DNA from: Nipponacmea schrenckii
Lineage: Eukaryota; Mollusca; Gastropoda; Lottiidae
Reading direction: 5' to 3'
Length of the DNA stretch: 64,000 bases
NCBI GenBank assembly: GCA_030562195.1
Contig: JAUJPP010000007.1
Location: 16,551,769-16,615,768 of the forward strand
In this document: positions 24,361 through 38,126 of the stretch, in pieces
Layout of the letters: the number at the start of each line of letters is the position of its first letter
Position numbering within the stretch: the first letter of the stretch is position 1
Program-made: the position numbers and the translations under genes
Notes under the pieces: generated by a model
Databases searched by the model: none
What the model was told of the DNA's origin: nothing
Seen by the model: the letters and a program-made list of their open reading frames with translations, nothing else

Positions 24361-27300
24361 TTAAAGGGAATTGCTATGCTGTTTATTATTTAAACTACTT
24401 TATAAATTTAGTGCCTGGATCATCGTGAGTATAGGCCTACACATAAAAATGAGTATAATTGTTATCAGTTTAATTAAAAGGGAAACTGGAAAGTATCATT
24501 TCTATATTAGGATTTTAAACCACTCTGAATGCCTCCCCTACTTCCATTTCCCTACTATAGAAGGAGAGGAACGGTCATCAATGGTTAAGGACTCTATCTG
24601 ATCTGATCCAGTCACAAAACCCGCTTCACGCTCAGAAGGGGAGGCTTTGTATCATCCTCGTGGTTTACGATCCAGTCAAAGTTGACTAACGTCCAAGCGA
24701 TACATACTTTAGAAATGATCCCTAACAGTATGATCTTAACATTAACAGTATTTGACAATGATAATGATATTTTTTATAAATAATATACACTGGTTATTTA
24801 TTCTTCCTGAAAATTCAACCTGAAAGTTATTTTTTATTTAAATTTTGACTATTTGTAAAAAATTAGTTCATTCAATGTAAATCTCTTGATCTGATACAGA
24901 ATCGTACATGACGTCTGTTTTTAAATTGTATTCATTTTTGTCAAAGGACCTTTAATATAACACTACTAATCATTTCAGTGATTGTTCTATTTCATACTGG
25001 TGACTTATTACTAATGAATGGTAGAAGATTTCTATTACTTATTAAAATAAAACCACTCTGAATGCCTCCCCTACCTCCATCTCCCTACTTAAGAAGGAGA
25101 GGAACGGTCATCAATGGTTAAGAACTCTATTAGATCTGTTAAAGTCGCAAAACCCGCTTCACGCTCAGAAGGGGAGGCTTTGTATCATCCTCGTGGTTTA
25201 CGATCCAGTCAAAGTTGACTGACGTCCAAGCGATACATACTTTAGAAATGATCCCTAACAGTATGATCTTAACATTGACAGTATTTGACAATGATAATGA
25301 TATTTTTTATAAATAATATACACTGGTTATTTATTATTCCTGAAAATTCATCCTTAAAAGATTTTTTTTTCTTAAACTTGGGCTATTTCTAGCATTATTT
25401 CATTAAAACAAATTAGGTTGAATGTAGTTTTTAAACTGTAAAATAATTCTAAAACACAAAATGAAGAAAAATATAATAATTTCAGTAAAAATAGCAGAAA
25501 GTCTTCAAAACTTGAACATATGTAGAAGGGAAGTAACTCAACTAGTCAATGTATCAAAATATATAGTATTCGAGATTAAATGAAATGAAATGAATGGAGT
25601 TTTACGTCCTACTCTACTGCACCTAATGAAGACGGTATTCGGGATTAAAACTCTACTGATCATTTGAAATGAAGCCCTGATAGACTGTATGAACAACTGG
25701 GTTTACAACAACTGAAGGGAAATCTCTTGATCTGAAACAGAACTCAAAGGATCCTTAATGTACACATCTCACCAGTTTTCTTTTCAGTAATTGTTCTACA
25801 TTTTACCGGTGACTTATTACTAACGAATGGGAGGAGATTTCTATATAATAATTTCAGTAAAAATAGCAGAGAATCTTTAAAACTTGAACATCTGAAGAAA
25901 GGGAAGTAACCCAACCTGTCAATGTATCAAGAGATATAGTATTCGTGATTAAAAATATACTGATCAGTTGCAATCAAGCCCTGACTGTATGAACAACTGG
26001 GTTTTCAACAAATGATAGCCACTGTTGATAAATCTCTTGATCTGATACAGAATCGTACATGACGTCTGGTTTTAAATTGTATTCATTCGTGTCAAAGGAC
26101 CTTTAATATAACACTACTAATCATTACAGTAATTGTTCTATATTATACTGGTGACTTACTACTAATGAACGGTAGCAGATTTTTATTACTTATTAGAATA
26201 AAACCACTCTGAATGCCTCCCCTACCTCCATCTCCCTACTAAAGAAGGAGAGGAACGGTCATCAATGGTTAAGGACTCTATCTTATCTGATCTGATCTGA
26301 TCTGATCTAGTCTCAAAACCCGCTTCACGCTCAGAAGGAGAGGCTTTGTGTCATCATCGTGGTTTACGATCCAGTCAAAGTTGACTGACGTCCAAGCGAT
26401 ACATACTTTAGAAATGATCCCTAACAGTATGATCTTAACATTAACAGTATTTGACAATGATAATGATATTTTTTATAAACAATATTCTCTGGTTATGTAT
26501 TCAACCTGAAAGTTATTTTTCATTTAAATTTTTACTATTTCTAAAAAATTAGTTCATTCAATGTAAATCCGTTAAATTTAGTTTTTAAACTGTAAAATAA
26601 TTCCAAAACACAAAATTTAATAAATTTGTAAAAGTTTCAGTAAAAATTGGCACAAAGTCTTCTAAACTGTAGAAGGGAAGTAACTCAATCTATCAGTATT
26701 CGGGACTAAAACTCTACTAATCATTTGAAATCAATCCCTGGTAGACTGTATGAACAACTTGGTTTTCAAGAACTGATAGCAACTGTTGATAAATCTCTTG
26801 ATCTGATACAGATTCGTACATGACGTCTGTTTTTAAATTGTATTCATTCGTGTCAAAGGACCTTTAATATAACACTACTAATCATTACAGTAATTGTTCT
26901 ATATTATACTGGTGACTTTTTACTAATGAATGGTAGAAGATTTCTATTACTTATTAAAATAAAACCACTCTGAATGCCTCCCTTACCTCCATCTCCCTAC
27001 TAAAGAAGGAGAGGAACGGTCATCAATGGTTAAGGACTCTATCTGATCTGATCCAGTCACAAAACCCGCTTGACGCTCAGAAGGAGAGGCTTTGTGTCAT
27101 CCTCGTGGTTTACGATCCAGTCAAAGTTGACTGACGTCCAAGAGATACATACTTTAGAAATGATCCCTAACAGTATGATCTTAACATTAACAGTATTTGA
27201 CAATGATAATGATATTTTTTATAAACAATATTCTCTGGTTATGTATTCAACCTGAAAGTTATTTTTCATTTAAATTTTGACTATTTCTAAAAAATTAGTT

Positions 27301-29446
27301 CATTCAATGTAAATCCGTTAAATTTAGTTTTTAAACTGTAAAATAATTCCAAAACACAAAATTTAATAAATTTGTAAAAGTTTCAGTAAAAATTGGCACA
27401 AAGTCTTCTAAACTGTAGAAGGGAAGTAACTCAATCTGTCAGTATTCGGGACTAAAACTCTACTAATCATTTGAAATCAAGCCCTGGCAGACTGTATGAA
27501 CAACTGGGTTTTCAACAAATGATAGCAACTGTTGATAAATCTCTTGATCTGATACAGATTCGTACATGACGTCTGGTTTTTAAATTGTATTCATTCGTGT
27601 CAAAGGACACTACTAATCATTACAGTAATTGTTCTATATTATACTGGTGACTTTTTACTAATGAGCGGTAGAAGATTTCTATTACTTATTCAAATAAAAC
27701 CACTATGAATGCCTCCCTTACCTCCATCTCCCTACCATAGAAGGAGAGGAACGGTCATCAATGATTAAGGACTCTATCTTATCTGATCTGACCTGATCTA
27801 GTCACAAAACCCGCTTCACGCTCAGAAGGGGAGGCTTTGTATCATCCTCGTGGTTTACGATCCAGTCAAAGTTGACTGACGTCCAAGCGATACATACTTT
27901 AGAAATGATCCCTAACAGTATGATCTTAACATTAACAGTATTTGACAATGATAATGATATATTTTATAAATAATATACACTGGTTATTTATTATTCCTGA
28001 AAATTAAGATTGAAAGTTATTTGTATTTAAACTTGGGCTATTTCTAGCATTATTTCATTAAAACAAATTAGGTTGAATTTAGCTTTTAAATTGTAAAATA
28101 ATTTTAAAACACAAAATAAAGAAAAATATAATAATTTCAGTAAAAATAGCAGAAAGTCTTCAAAACTTGAACATTTGTAGAAGGGAAGTAACCTGTCAAT
28201 GTATCAGAATATATAGTATTCGAGATTAAATGAAATGAAATGAATGGAGTTTTACGTCCTACTCTACTGCACCTTATGGGCTAATGAAGACGGTATTCGG
28301 GATTAAAACTCTACTGATCATTTGAAATGAAGCCCTGATAGACTGTATGAACAACTGGGTTTACAACAACTGAAGGGAAATATCTTGATCTGAAATAGCA
28401 CTCAAAGGATCCTTAACGTACACATCTCATCAGTTTTTTTTTCAGTAATTGTTCTACATTTTACCGGTTACTTATTACTAAAGAATGGGAGGAGATTTCT
28501 ATATAATAATTTCAGTAAAAATAGCAGAAAATCTTTAAAACTTGAACATCTGAAGAAAGGGAAGTAACCCAACCTGTCAATGTATCAAGAGATATAGTAT
28601 TCGTGGTTAAAAATATACTGATCAGTTGCAATCAAGCCCTGACTGTATGAACAACAAAATGATTACCACTGCTGATAAATCTCTTGATCTGATACAGAAT
28701 CGTACATGACGTCTAGTTTTTAAATTGTATTCATTCTTGTCAAAGGACCTTTAATATAACACTACTAATCATTTCAGTAATTGTTCTATTTTATACTGGT
28801 GACTTACTACTAATGAACGGTAGCAGATTTTTATTACTTATTAGAATAAAACCACTCTGAATGCCTCCCCTACCTCCATCTCCCTACTAAAGAAGGAGAG
28901 GAACGGTCATCAATGGTTAAGGACTCTATCTTATCTGATCTGACCTGATCTAGTCACAAAACCCGCTTCACGCTCAGAAGGGGAGGCTTTGTATCATCTT
29001 CGTGATTTACGATCCAGTCAAAGTTGACTGACGTCCAAGCGATACATACTTTAGAAATGATCCCTAACAGTGTGATCTTAACATTAACAGTATTTGACAA
29101 TAATAATGATATTTTTTATAAACAATATTCTCTGGTTATGTATTCAACCTGAAAGTTATTTTTCATTTAAATTTTGACTATTTCTAAAAAATTAGTTCAT
29201 TCAATGTAAATCCGTTAAATTTAGTTTTTAAACTGTAAAATAATTCCAAAACACAAAATTTAATAAATTTGTAAAAGTTTCAGTAAAAATTGGCACAAAG
29301 TCTTCTAAACTGTAGAAGGGAAGTAACTTAATCTGTCAGTTTTCGGGACTCAAACTCTACTAATCATTTGAAATCAAGCCCTGGTAGATTGTATGAACAA
29401 CTTGGTTTTCAAGAACTGATAGCAACTGTTGATAAATCTCTTGATC

Positions 29447-29452
29447 TGAAAC
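29447..29452. repeat. Left 6-bp target-site duplication of the foldback element
   Basis: TGAAAC here is repeated at 31418-31423. An uninterrupted satellite copy near 41379 reads CTTGATCTGAAACAGATTCG, the expected empty site. Confidence 0.88.
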
Positions 29453-31417
29453 TATGGAACGCCGTAACTGCCTTCTGTTAGAATTATTGCAGTATCAGCA
29501 TCTTTTTGTATTATCAGCATCATCTTTTCGTATTATCATCATTTTCGGTTATCATCTTTTCGTATTATATGCATCATCTTTTTGCAGTATAAGCACCTTT
29601 TTGTATTATCAGCATCATCTTTTCGTATTATCATCTTTTCGTTTTATCATCTTTTTGCATTATAAGCATCATCTTTTTGCAGTATCAGCATCTTTTTGTA
29701 TTATCAGCATCATCTTTTCGTATTATTATCTTTTTGTATTATCATCTTTTTGTATTATATGCATCATCTTTTTGTATTATCATCTTTTTGTATTATCAGC
29801 ATCATCTTTTTGTATTATCATCTTTTTGTATGATCATCTTTTCCGTAACTGGCCGTAGGTTTACGGAAATCAACGTCAATCTTCGTAAAAAGTCGACGTA
29901 AAGAAGATGTTGTAGACTAGGTTAATGAGACGCAACTTTTATTTAGTCAAAATGGATACGACTGCCTTTCAAAGAGAAAAAATAACTCCTGATTTAGTTT
30001 GCCATTTGTCCAGATATGATATGGAATGCCTTGGGATATCAAATTCTTCAGATATGATGAAAATCGGAACAGAATGTATTAAATATGCCCAGTCAGAATG
30101 CAAACACAACAGAATTGTTTTGAATCAAAACAAGTGTTAGAGAGTTTATTAGGTTTCAAAATATCTGAAATTTCAAAGTTGCTATCTGTATCGGAAAGAA
30201 CTGTATATCGGCGAATGGCATTTTTTGACTTATCCGTTCGCAGTTTTACTCAAATTAACGATACTGAGTTAAAATCTGAAGTCAATGATGCATTTTCAAT
30301 TTCCAAGAAGTGGGGAAAATATGTTGAGACAAATCCAATATCAAAAGGGAATTACATGAAGATTTAACCATATGGTAATAATAAAAAACTGGTGCAATAG
30401 AAATATTCAAATTCTTTTATTCATAGCACAAATAGTTAACGATAGCAAATTTAGTGTCACGCAAATGATTTTGACATTGTTAGAGAATTAGCTGCAATAC
30501 GATTCTCAATTTTCTCTTCATGCCAGACTTTGCCAGAACACATTTAAAAAACATAGCATTTTCATTTTTCTAAACCCCCGTGAAAATAGAACTTCTGACC
30601 TCCAACAACCTACATCAGACTGTCACTTTCAACTTCATACGTGATTCCCAACGTCCTAAATCTGATTACCATGTCCGACCTCCTATTGCTAGACTTCCAA
30701 CCAGCTTTTGACTTCCTACCTCTGAATCTATATTCCTTCAGGCTTAAATATTTGACTGTTTACTGCCCCACCCCCACCCCCTTTAAACAGCTTTCTACAT
30801 CAGACCATCATTTTTTACTTTCTACATTTCTACTTCTGCGAGTTCTTACTTCCAACTTCTTTAGCGTGACATGCTACCTTTTAATCAGTATTGGAGAAAT
30901 ATCTGTAAATGCCATCACCAAATTCATCGGACACTGCAGACTCATTAACCTAGTCTACGGCATCTTATTTACGTGGACTTCTTACGAAGATTACCGTTGG
31001 TTTTCGCAAACCTACGGCCAGTTACGGAAAAGATGATCATACAAAAAGATGATAATACAAAAAGATGATGCTGATAATACAAAAAGATGATAATACAAAA
31101 AGATGATACTGATAATGCAAAAAGATGATAATACAAAAAGATGATAATACGAAAAGATGATGCTGATAATACAAAAAGGTGCTTATACTGCAAAAAGATG
31201 ATGCTTATAATGCAAAAAGATGATAATACGAAAAGATGATAATACGAAAAGATGATGCTGATAATACAAAAAGATGCTGATAATACAAAAAGATGATGCA
31301 TATAATACAAAAAGATGATAATAGAAAAAGATGATAATACGAAAAGATATTGCTGATAATACATAAAGATGCTGATACTGCAAAAATACTAACAGAAGGC
31401 AGTTACGGCGTTCCATA
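29453..31417. mobile_element. Foldback DNA transposon with 477-bp inverted arms
   Basis: The arms 29453-29929 and 30941-31417 are inverted copies. The outer 29 bp, starting TATGGAACGCCGTAACTGCC, are identical. Most of each arm is a tandem array of ATCATCTTTTTGTATT-type units, and the inner arm borders share GACTAGGTTAATGAG. The 1965-bp element sits in a satellite unit between two TGAAAC duplications. The central 1011 bp carries a broken helix-turn-helix/integrase-type transposase fragment. A 6-bp duplication with an integrase-like protein could fit an IS3EU-like or related superfamily; I cannot settle which. Confidence 0.85.
29952..30367 (+). pseudogene. Broken HTH transposase fragment inside the foldback element
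   Basis: The first frame reads 'MDTTAFQREKITPDLVCHLS' and ends at a TAG at 30138-30140. A second, overlapping frame from about 30098 reads 'QVLESLLGFKISEISKLLSV' and 'SERTVYRRMAFFDLS', a helix-turn-helix of the kind that precedes an integrase-core domain in many animal transposase-like ORFs. It then ends early after 'NYMKI'. The frame change and the absence of a DDE domain mark it as a non-functional remnant, or the first exons of a deleted gene. Confidence 0.6.
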
Positions 31418-33164
31418 TGAAACAGATTCGTACATGACGTCTGTTCTTAAATTGTATTCATTCTTGTCAAAGGACCTTTAATATAACACTACTAATCATT
31501 ACAGTAATTGTTCTATATTATACTGGTGACTTTTTACTAATGAATGGTAGAAGATTTCTATTACTTATTAAAATAAAACCACTCTGAATGCCTCCCCTAC
31601 CTCCATCTCCTTACTAAAGAAGGAGAGGAACGGTCATCAATGGTTAAGGACTCTATCTGATCTGATACAGTCACAAAACCCGCTTCACGCTCAGAAGGGG
31701 AGGCTTTGTATCATCCTCGTGGTTTACGATCCAGTCAAAGTTGACTAACGTCCAAGCGATACATACTTTAGAAATGATCCCTAACAGTATGATCTTAACA
31801 TTAACAGTATTTGACAATGATAATGATATTTTTTATAAATAATATACACTGGTTATTTATTATTCCTGAAAATTAAGATTGAAAGTTATTTGTATTTAAA
31901 CTTGGGCTATTTCTAGCATTTTTTCATTAAAACAAATTAGGTTGAATGTAGTTTTTAAACTGTAAAATAATTCTTAAACAGAAAATGAAGAAAAATATAA
32001 TAATTTCAGTAAAAATAGCAGAAAGTCTTCAAAACTTGAACATATGTAGAAGGGAAGTAACTCAACCAGTCAATTTATCAAAATATATAGTATTCGAGAT
32101 TAAATGAAATGAAATGAATGGAGTTTTACGTCCTTCTCTACTGCACCTATTGAAGACGGTATTCGGGATTAAAACTCTACTGATCATTTGAAATGAAGCC
32201 CTGATAGACTGTATGAACAACTGGGTTTACAACAACTGAAGGGAAATCTCTTGATCTGAAACAGCACTCAAAGGATCCTTAATGTACACATCTCATCAGT
32301 TTTCTTTTCAGTAATTGTTCTACATTTTACCGGTGAATTATTACTAAAGAATGGGAGGAGATTTCTATATAATAATTTCAGTAAAAATAGCAGAAAATCT
32401 TTAAAACTTGAACATCTGAAGAAAGGGAAGTAACCCAACCTGTCAATGTATCAAGAGATATAGTATTCGTGATTAAAAATATACTGATCAGTTGCAACCA
32501 AGCCCTGAATGGATGAACAACTGGGTTTTCAACAAATGATAGCCACTGTTGATAAATCTCTTGATCTGATACAGAATCGTACATGACGTCTGTTTGTAAA
32601 TTGTATTCATTTTTGTCAAAGGACCTTTAATATAACACTACTAATCATTACAGTAATTGTTCTATATTATACTGGTGACTTATTACTAATGAATGGTAGA
32701 AGATTTCTATTACTTATTAAAATAAAACCACTCTGAATGCCTCCCCTACCTCCATCTCCCAACTACAGAAAGAGAGGAACGGTCATCAATGGTTAAGAAC
32801 TCTATCTGATCTGATTGAGTCACAAAACCCGCTTCAAGCTCAGAAGGGGGGGCTTTGTATCATCCTCGTGGTTAACGATCCAGTCAAAATTGACTGACGT
32901 CCAAGCGATACATACTTTAGAAATGATCCCTAACAGTATGATCTGAACATTAACAGTATTGACAACTGTAGAAGGGAAGTAACTCAATCTGTCAATGTAT
33001 CAAAGATATATTAATCGGGATTAAAAATTTATTGATCATTTGAAATCAAGCCATGATAGATTGTATGAACAGCTGGGTTTTTAACAACTGATGAAAAACT
33101 TGATCTGATACAGAACTGTTCATTTGCTATGAATTTGTACTTACTCTTGTCAAAAGATTGTTAA

Positions 33165-33583
33165 AGGGATAATAGGCGTTAGAATACACTCGTCCTACGT
33201 CTAACATTAGTGTTTAATATTGACTATTGGTTAAGTAAGTATGTATCACACGCTTGATGAATTTTAAAAAAGTGAGAATAAAACTATATTCGGATTTTTT
33301 CAAAAAAGTGAGCAAGCGACGATTCCATTCTGTTTGGGAATAAAAGCGTCTGGGAAATCAGCGTTAGAGTTACTTCCTTTTATAATTTCAATTTGAAAAT
33401 CGCTTAATGGATGTATTAGGCGTTTTATCATGAACTACTTGATTTTGTGGATTTATAGAATTATAGAGGGATTTTGAGGTATAGTTATGAATGCCAGGTA
33501 AGACCACTGATGGTTATATACCGTTATTTGTCAAGTTTGAGTGAAAATAAAATTTGATGTTTCTTCTAACAGCTATTATCCCT
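33165..33583. mobile_element. TTAA-flanked MITE inside the satellite
   Basis: 419 bp with inverted ends: AGGGATAATAGGCGTTAGAA on the left and AGGGATAATAGCTGTTAGAA reading in from the right. TTAA lies at 33161-33164 and 33584-33587. An uninterrupted satellite copy near 59030 (GATCGTTAATATACACTTC) shows a single TTAA at the same point. The interior differs from the 24013 element although the first seven bases are the same. Confidence 0.88.
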
Positions 33584-36170
33584 TTAATATACACTTCTCA
33601 TCAGTTTTCTTTTTAGCAATTGTTCTGTTTTATAATGGTGACGTATTAGTAAAGAAAGGAAGATTTCTATTCCTTATTATATATAAAACCACTCTGAATG
33701 CCTCCCCTACCTCCATCTCCCTACTACAGAAGGAGAGGAACGGTCATCAATGGTTAAGAACTCTATCTGATCTGATAGAGTCAGAAAACCCGCTTCACGC
33801 TCAGAAGGGGAGGCTTTGTATCATCCTCGTGGTTTACGATCCAGTCAAAGTTGACTGACGTCCAAGCGATACATACTTTAGAAATGATCCCTAAAAGTAT
33901 GATCTTAACATTAACAGTATTTGACAATGATAATGATATTTTTTATAAACAATATTCTCTGGTTATTTATTCAACCTGAAAGTTATTTTTCATTTAAATT
34001 TTGACTATTTCTAAAAAATTAGTTCATTCAATGTTAATCCGTTAAATTTAGTTTTTAAACTGTAAAATAATTCTAAAACACAAAATTTAATAAATTTGTA
34101 AAAGTTTCAGTAAAAATTGGCACAAAGTCTTCTAAACTGTAGAAGGGAAGTAACTCAATCTGACACTATTCGGGACTAAAACTCTACTAATCATTTGAAA
34201 TCAAGCCCTGATAGACTGTATGAACAACTTGGTTTTCAAGAACTGATAGCAACTGCTGATAAATCTCTCGATCTGAGAGAGAATCGTACATGACGTATGT
34301 TCTTAAATTGTATTCATTCGTGTCAAAGGACCTTTAATATAACACTACTAATCATTACAGTAATTGTTCTATATTAAAATGGTGACTCCTTACTAATGAA
34401 TGGTAGAAGATTTCTATAACTTATTAAAATAAAACCACTCTGAATGCCTCCCCTACCTCCATCTCCCTACTACAGAAGGAGAGGAACGGTCATCAATGGT
34501 TAAGGACTCTATCTGATCTAGTCACAAAACCCGCTTCACGCTCAGAAGGGGAAGGCTTTGTATCATCCTCGTGGTTTACGATCCAGTCAAAGTTGACTGA
34601 CGTCCAAGCGATTCATACTTTAGAAATGATCCCTAACAGTATGATCTTAACATTAACAGTATTTGACAATGATAATGATATTTTTTTATAAATAATATAC
34701 ACTGGTTATTTATTATTCCTGAAAATTTAGATTGAAAGTTATTTGTATTTAAACTGGGGCTATTTCTAGCATTATTTCATTAAAACAAATTAGGTTGAAT
34801 GTAGTTTTTAAACTGTAATATAATTCTAAAACACAAAATGAAGAAAAATATAATAATTTCAGTAAAAATAGCAGAAAGTCTTCAAAACTTGAACATATGT
34901 AGAAGGGAAGTAACTCAACCAGTCAATGTATCAAAATATATAGTATTCGAGATTAAATGAAATGAAATGAATGGAGTTTTACGTCCTTCTCTACTGCACC
35001 TATTGAAGACGGTATTCGGGATTAAAACTCTACTGATCATTTGAAATGAAGCCCTGATAGACTGTATGAACAACTGGGTTTACAACAACTGAAGGGAAAT
35101 CTCTTGATCTGAAACAGCACTCAAAGGATCCTTAACGTACACATCTCATCAGTTTTCTTTTCAGTAATTGTTCTACATTTTACCGGTGACTTATTACTAA
35201 AGAATGGGGGGAGATTTATATATAATAATTTCAGTAAAAACAGCAGAAAATCTTTAAAACTTGGACATCTGAAGAAAGGGAAGTAACCCAACCTGTCAAT
35301 GTATCAAGAGATATAGTATTCGTGATTAAAAATATACTGATCAGTTGCAATCAAGCCCTAAATGGATGAACAACTGGGTTTTCAACAAATGATAGCCACT
35401 GCTGATAAATCTCTTGATCTGATACAGAATTGTACATGAGGTCTGTTTTTAAATTGTATTCATTCTTGTCAAAGGACCTTTAATATAACACTACTAATCA
35501 TTACAGTAATTGTTCTATATTATACTGGTGACTTAGTACTAATGAACGGTAGAAGATTTCTATTACTTATTAGAATAAAACCACTCTGAATGCTTCCCCT
35601 ACCTCCATCTCCCTACTAAAGGAGGAGAGGAACGGTCATCAATGGTTAAGGACTCTATCAGATCTGATACAGTCACAAAACCCGCTTCACGCTCAGAAGG
35701 GGAGGCTTTGTATCATCCTCGTGGTTTACGATCCAGTCAAAGTTGACTGACGTCCAAGCGATACATACTTTAGAAATGATCCCTAACAGTATGATCTTAA
35801 CATTAACAGTATTTGACAATGATAATGATATTTTTTATAAATAATATACACTGGTTATTTATTATTCCTGAAAATTCAACCTAAAAGTTATTTTTAATTT
35901 AAACTTGGGCTATTTCTAGCAATATTTCATTAAAACAAATTAGGTTGAAGTTAGATTTTTAAACTGTAATATAATTCTAAAACACAAAATTTGATAAAGA
36001 TACAATGATTTCAGTAAAACTTGCAGAAAGGCTTCAAAACCTGAAATCTGTAGAAGGGAGGTAACTCAACCTATCAATGCATCAAAAGTATTCAGAATTA
36101 AAATTTACTGATCAGTTGAAATCAAGCCCTGATAGACTGTATGAACAAATGGGTTTCCAACAACTCATTG

Positions 36171-36216
36171 TATGGATGTCAGTTATGGTCCAACTTATCC
36201 TCAAATGAGATATCTA
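36171..36216. mobile_element. 46-bp footprint of the LINE found 1050 bp downstream
   Basis: The 46 bp starting TATGGATGTCAGTTATGGTC are identical to the start of the LINE fragment at 37221 and stand at the same satellite position, exactly 1050 bp earlier. After TATCTA the sequence returns to satellite. Confidence 0.85.
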
Positions 36217-37220
36217 ATTAGGTTGTATTAGTTCTTAAACTTTAAAATAATTTTAACACATAAAATAAAGAAAAATACATGTATTCTAATTTCAGTTGAT
36301 TTTCAGAAAGTCTCAAAACTTGAATATCTGTAAAAGGGAAGTAACTAAACCTTCAAAATATCAAAGAATATAGTAGGCTATTCGGAATTCAAAATTTCCT
36401 GATCATTTGAAATCATGCCCTGCTAGACTGTATGAACAACTACAACTGATAGCAACTGCTGTAAAATCTGTTGATCTGAAACAGAATCGTACATGACGTG
36501 TGTTCTTAAATTGTGTTCATTCTTGTCAAAGGACCTTTGATATAACACTACTAATCATTACAGTAATTGTTCTATATTATACTGGTGACTTATTACTTAT
36601 GAATGGTAGAAGATTTCTATTAAATTAAAACCACTCTGATTGCCTCCCCTACCTCCATCTCCCTACTAAAGAAGGAGAGGAACGGTCATCAATGGTTAAG
36701 GACTCTATCAGATCTGATACAGTCACAAAACCCGCTTCACGCTCAGAAGGAGGGGCTTTGCATCATCCTCGTGGTTTACGATCCAGTCAAAGTTGACTGA
36801 CGTCCAAGCGATACATACTTTAGAAATGATCCCTAACAGTATGATCTTAACATTAACAGTATTTGACAATGATAATGATATTTTTTATAAATAATATACA
36901 CTGGTTATTTATTATTCCTGAAAATTCAACCTAAAAGTTATTTTTAATTTAAACTTGGGCTATTTCTAGCAATATTTCATTAAAACAAATTAGGTTGAAG
37001 TTAGATTTTTAAACTGTAATATAATTCTAAAACACAAAATTTGATAAAAATACAATGATTTCAGTAAAACTTGCAGAAAGGCTTCAAAACCTGAAATCTG
37101 TAGAAGGGAGGTAACTCAACCTATCAATGCATCAAAAGTATTCAGAATTAAAATTTACTGATCAGTTGAAATCAAGCCCTGATAGACTGTATGAACAAAT
37201 GGGTTTCCAACAACTCATTG

Positions 37221-38126
37221 TATGGATGTCAGTTATGGTCCAACTTATCCTCAAATGAGATATCTATGCTTGAACGGTCACATCGGTATGCCTGTAAACT
37301 TATTCAAGGTTTACACTTTCGCACTCGATCTGACATGTGTCTTAGCCTATTAGCCTGGAACTCCATCGAATCGTATATTGATTTTCAAAAATTACTTTTC
37401 CTGTCTCAACTATTATGCTTAAACCCTACAGAGCTGCCACGCAAAGTTTTAGTTAATAGATTATTAGAATTTAAGTATGATCTTTGTTCTTCACAATGCT
37501 TTGTAACTGATATTTACAGAATTTTAGAAAAGTATCGTCTGAGGTTTTACGTAGATACTTTTCTAGAGGATGGAATCTTTATGAAACGAAATTTGTGGAA
37601 GCGCATAGTTAAGCAAGCCATCTCAGATACTGAATTCTCATCTCGGAAAGAACGGATTGCTTCTGACCCTGAGTTTAGTCTGTTCTCTGTTTGTCATACC
37701 AGTAATACTCACCACCCAGTGTATGACGTATGGCTAAAGGACCCTTATCTCAAAACGTGTTGCTTAGTATTTACCAAGGCACTAACCCTTGCCAGGCTAC
37801 CTAATTCTCACAGCCCACAGTCACTGTGTGAGAAATGTGGTCTTCTGTTTAATTGTGCTATAGTACATGCTGTAATCGAGTGCTCCTACCATGATAACAG
37901 ACGTGACAAATTTTGGCACGATCTAGATTCTGTCCTAAGCACAAATGACGTAAATTACCTGAAGTCCTTTTCAAATTACGAGTTAATATGTGAAATCTTC
38001 AGCTTAAACCCTATATTTAATTTACCTGATAACAATACAAATTTGCATATGTGTATTGTAAAGTATATTTTCGCAGTATTACGCAAAGAAATGCTCAAAC
38101 CCTATTACACGCATCTTGTTAATTAG
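37221..38126 (+). pseudogene. C-terminal part of a LINE ORF2 protein
   Basis: About 300 codons remain open from 'LYGCQLWSNLSSNEISMLER' to 'YYTHLVN'. The pattern 'IQGLHFRTRSDMCLSLLAW' followed by 'SIESYIDFQKLLFLSQLL' is the region after the reverse transcriptase in CR1/Jockey-type elements. Near the C terminus a Cys/His cluster, 'CEKCGLLFNC' then 'VIECSYHDNRR', resembles the zinc-finger-like tail of such proteins. The endonuclease and RT domains are missing. An ATG slightly upstream at 37191 belongs to satellite and is not a real start. Confidence 0.75.

Noticed and set aside
27070..27255. Open frame across the satellite core with a C2-domain-like 'LTVFDNDND' stretch
   Set aside because: The frame is short, has no constant start, is broken in other copies and has no second matching block. 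Probably chance.
29454..31416. Several open frames with repeated 'FVLSASSF' and 'LYYHLF' patterns
   Set aside because: They are translations of the tandem-repeat arms of the foldback element on both strands.
33541..33858. 105-codon plus frame spanning a MITE end and satellite
   Set aside because: Crosses an element boundary; no domain.
37191..37220. Start codon of the LINE ORF2 frame
   Set aside because: The ATG lies in satellite upstream of the truncated element.
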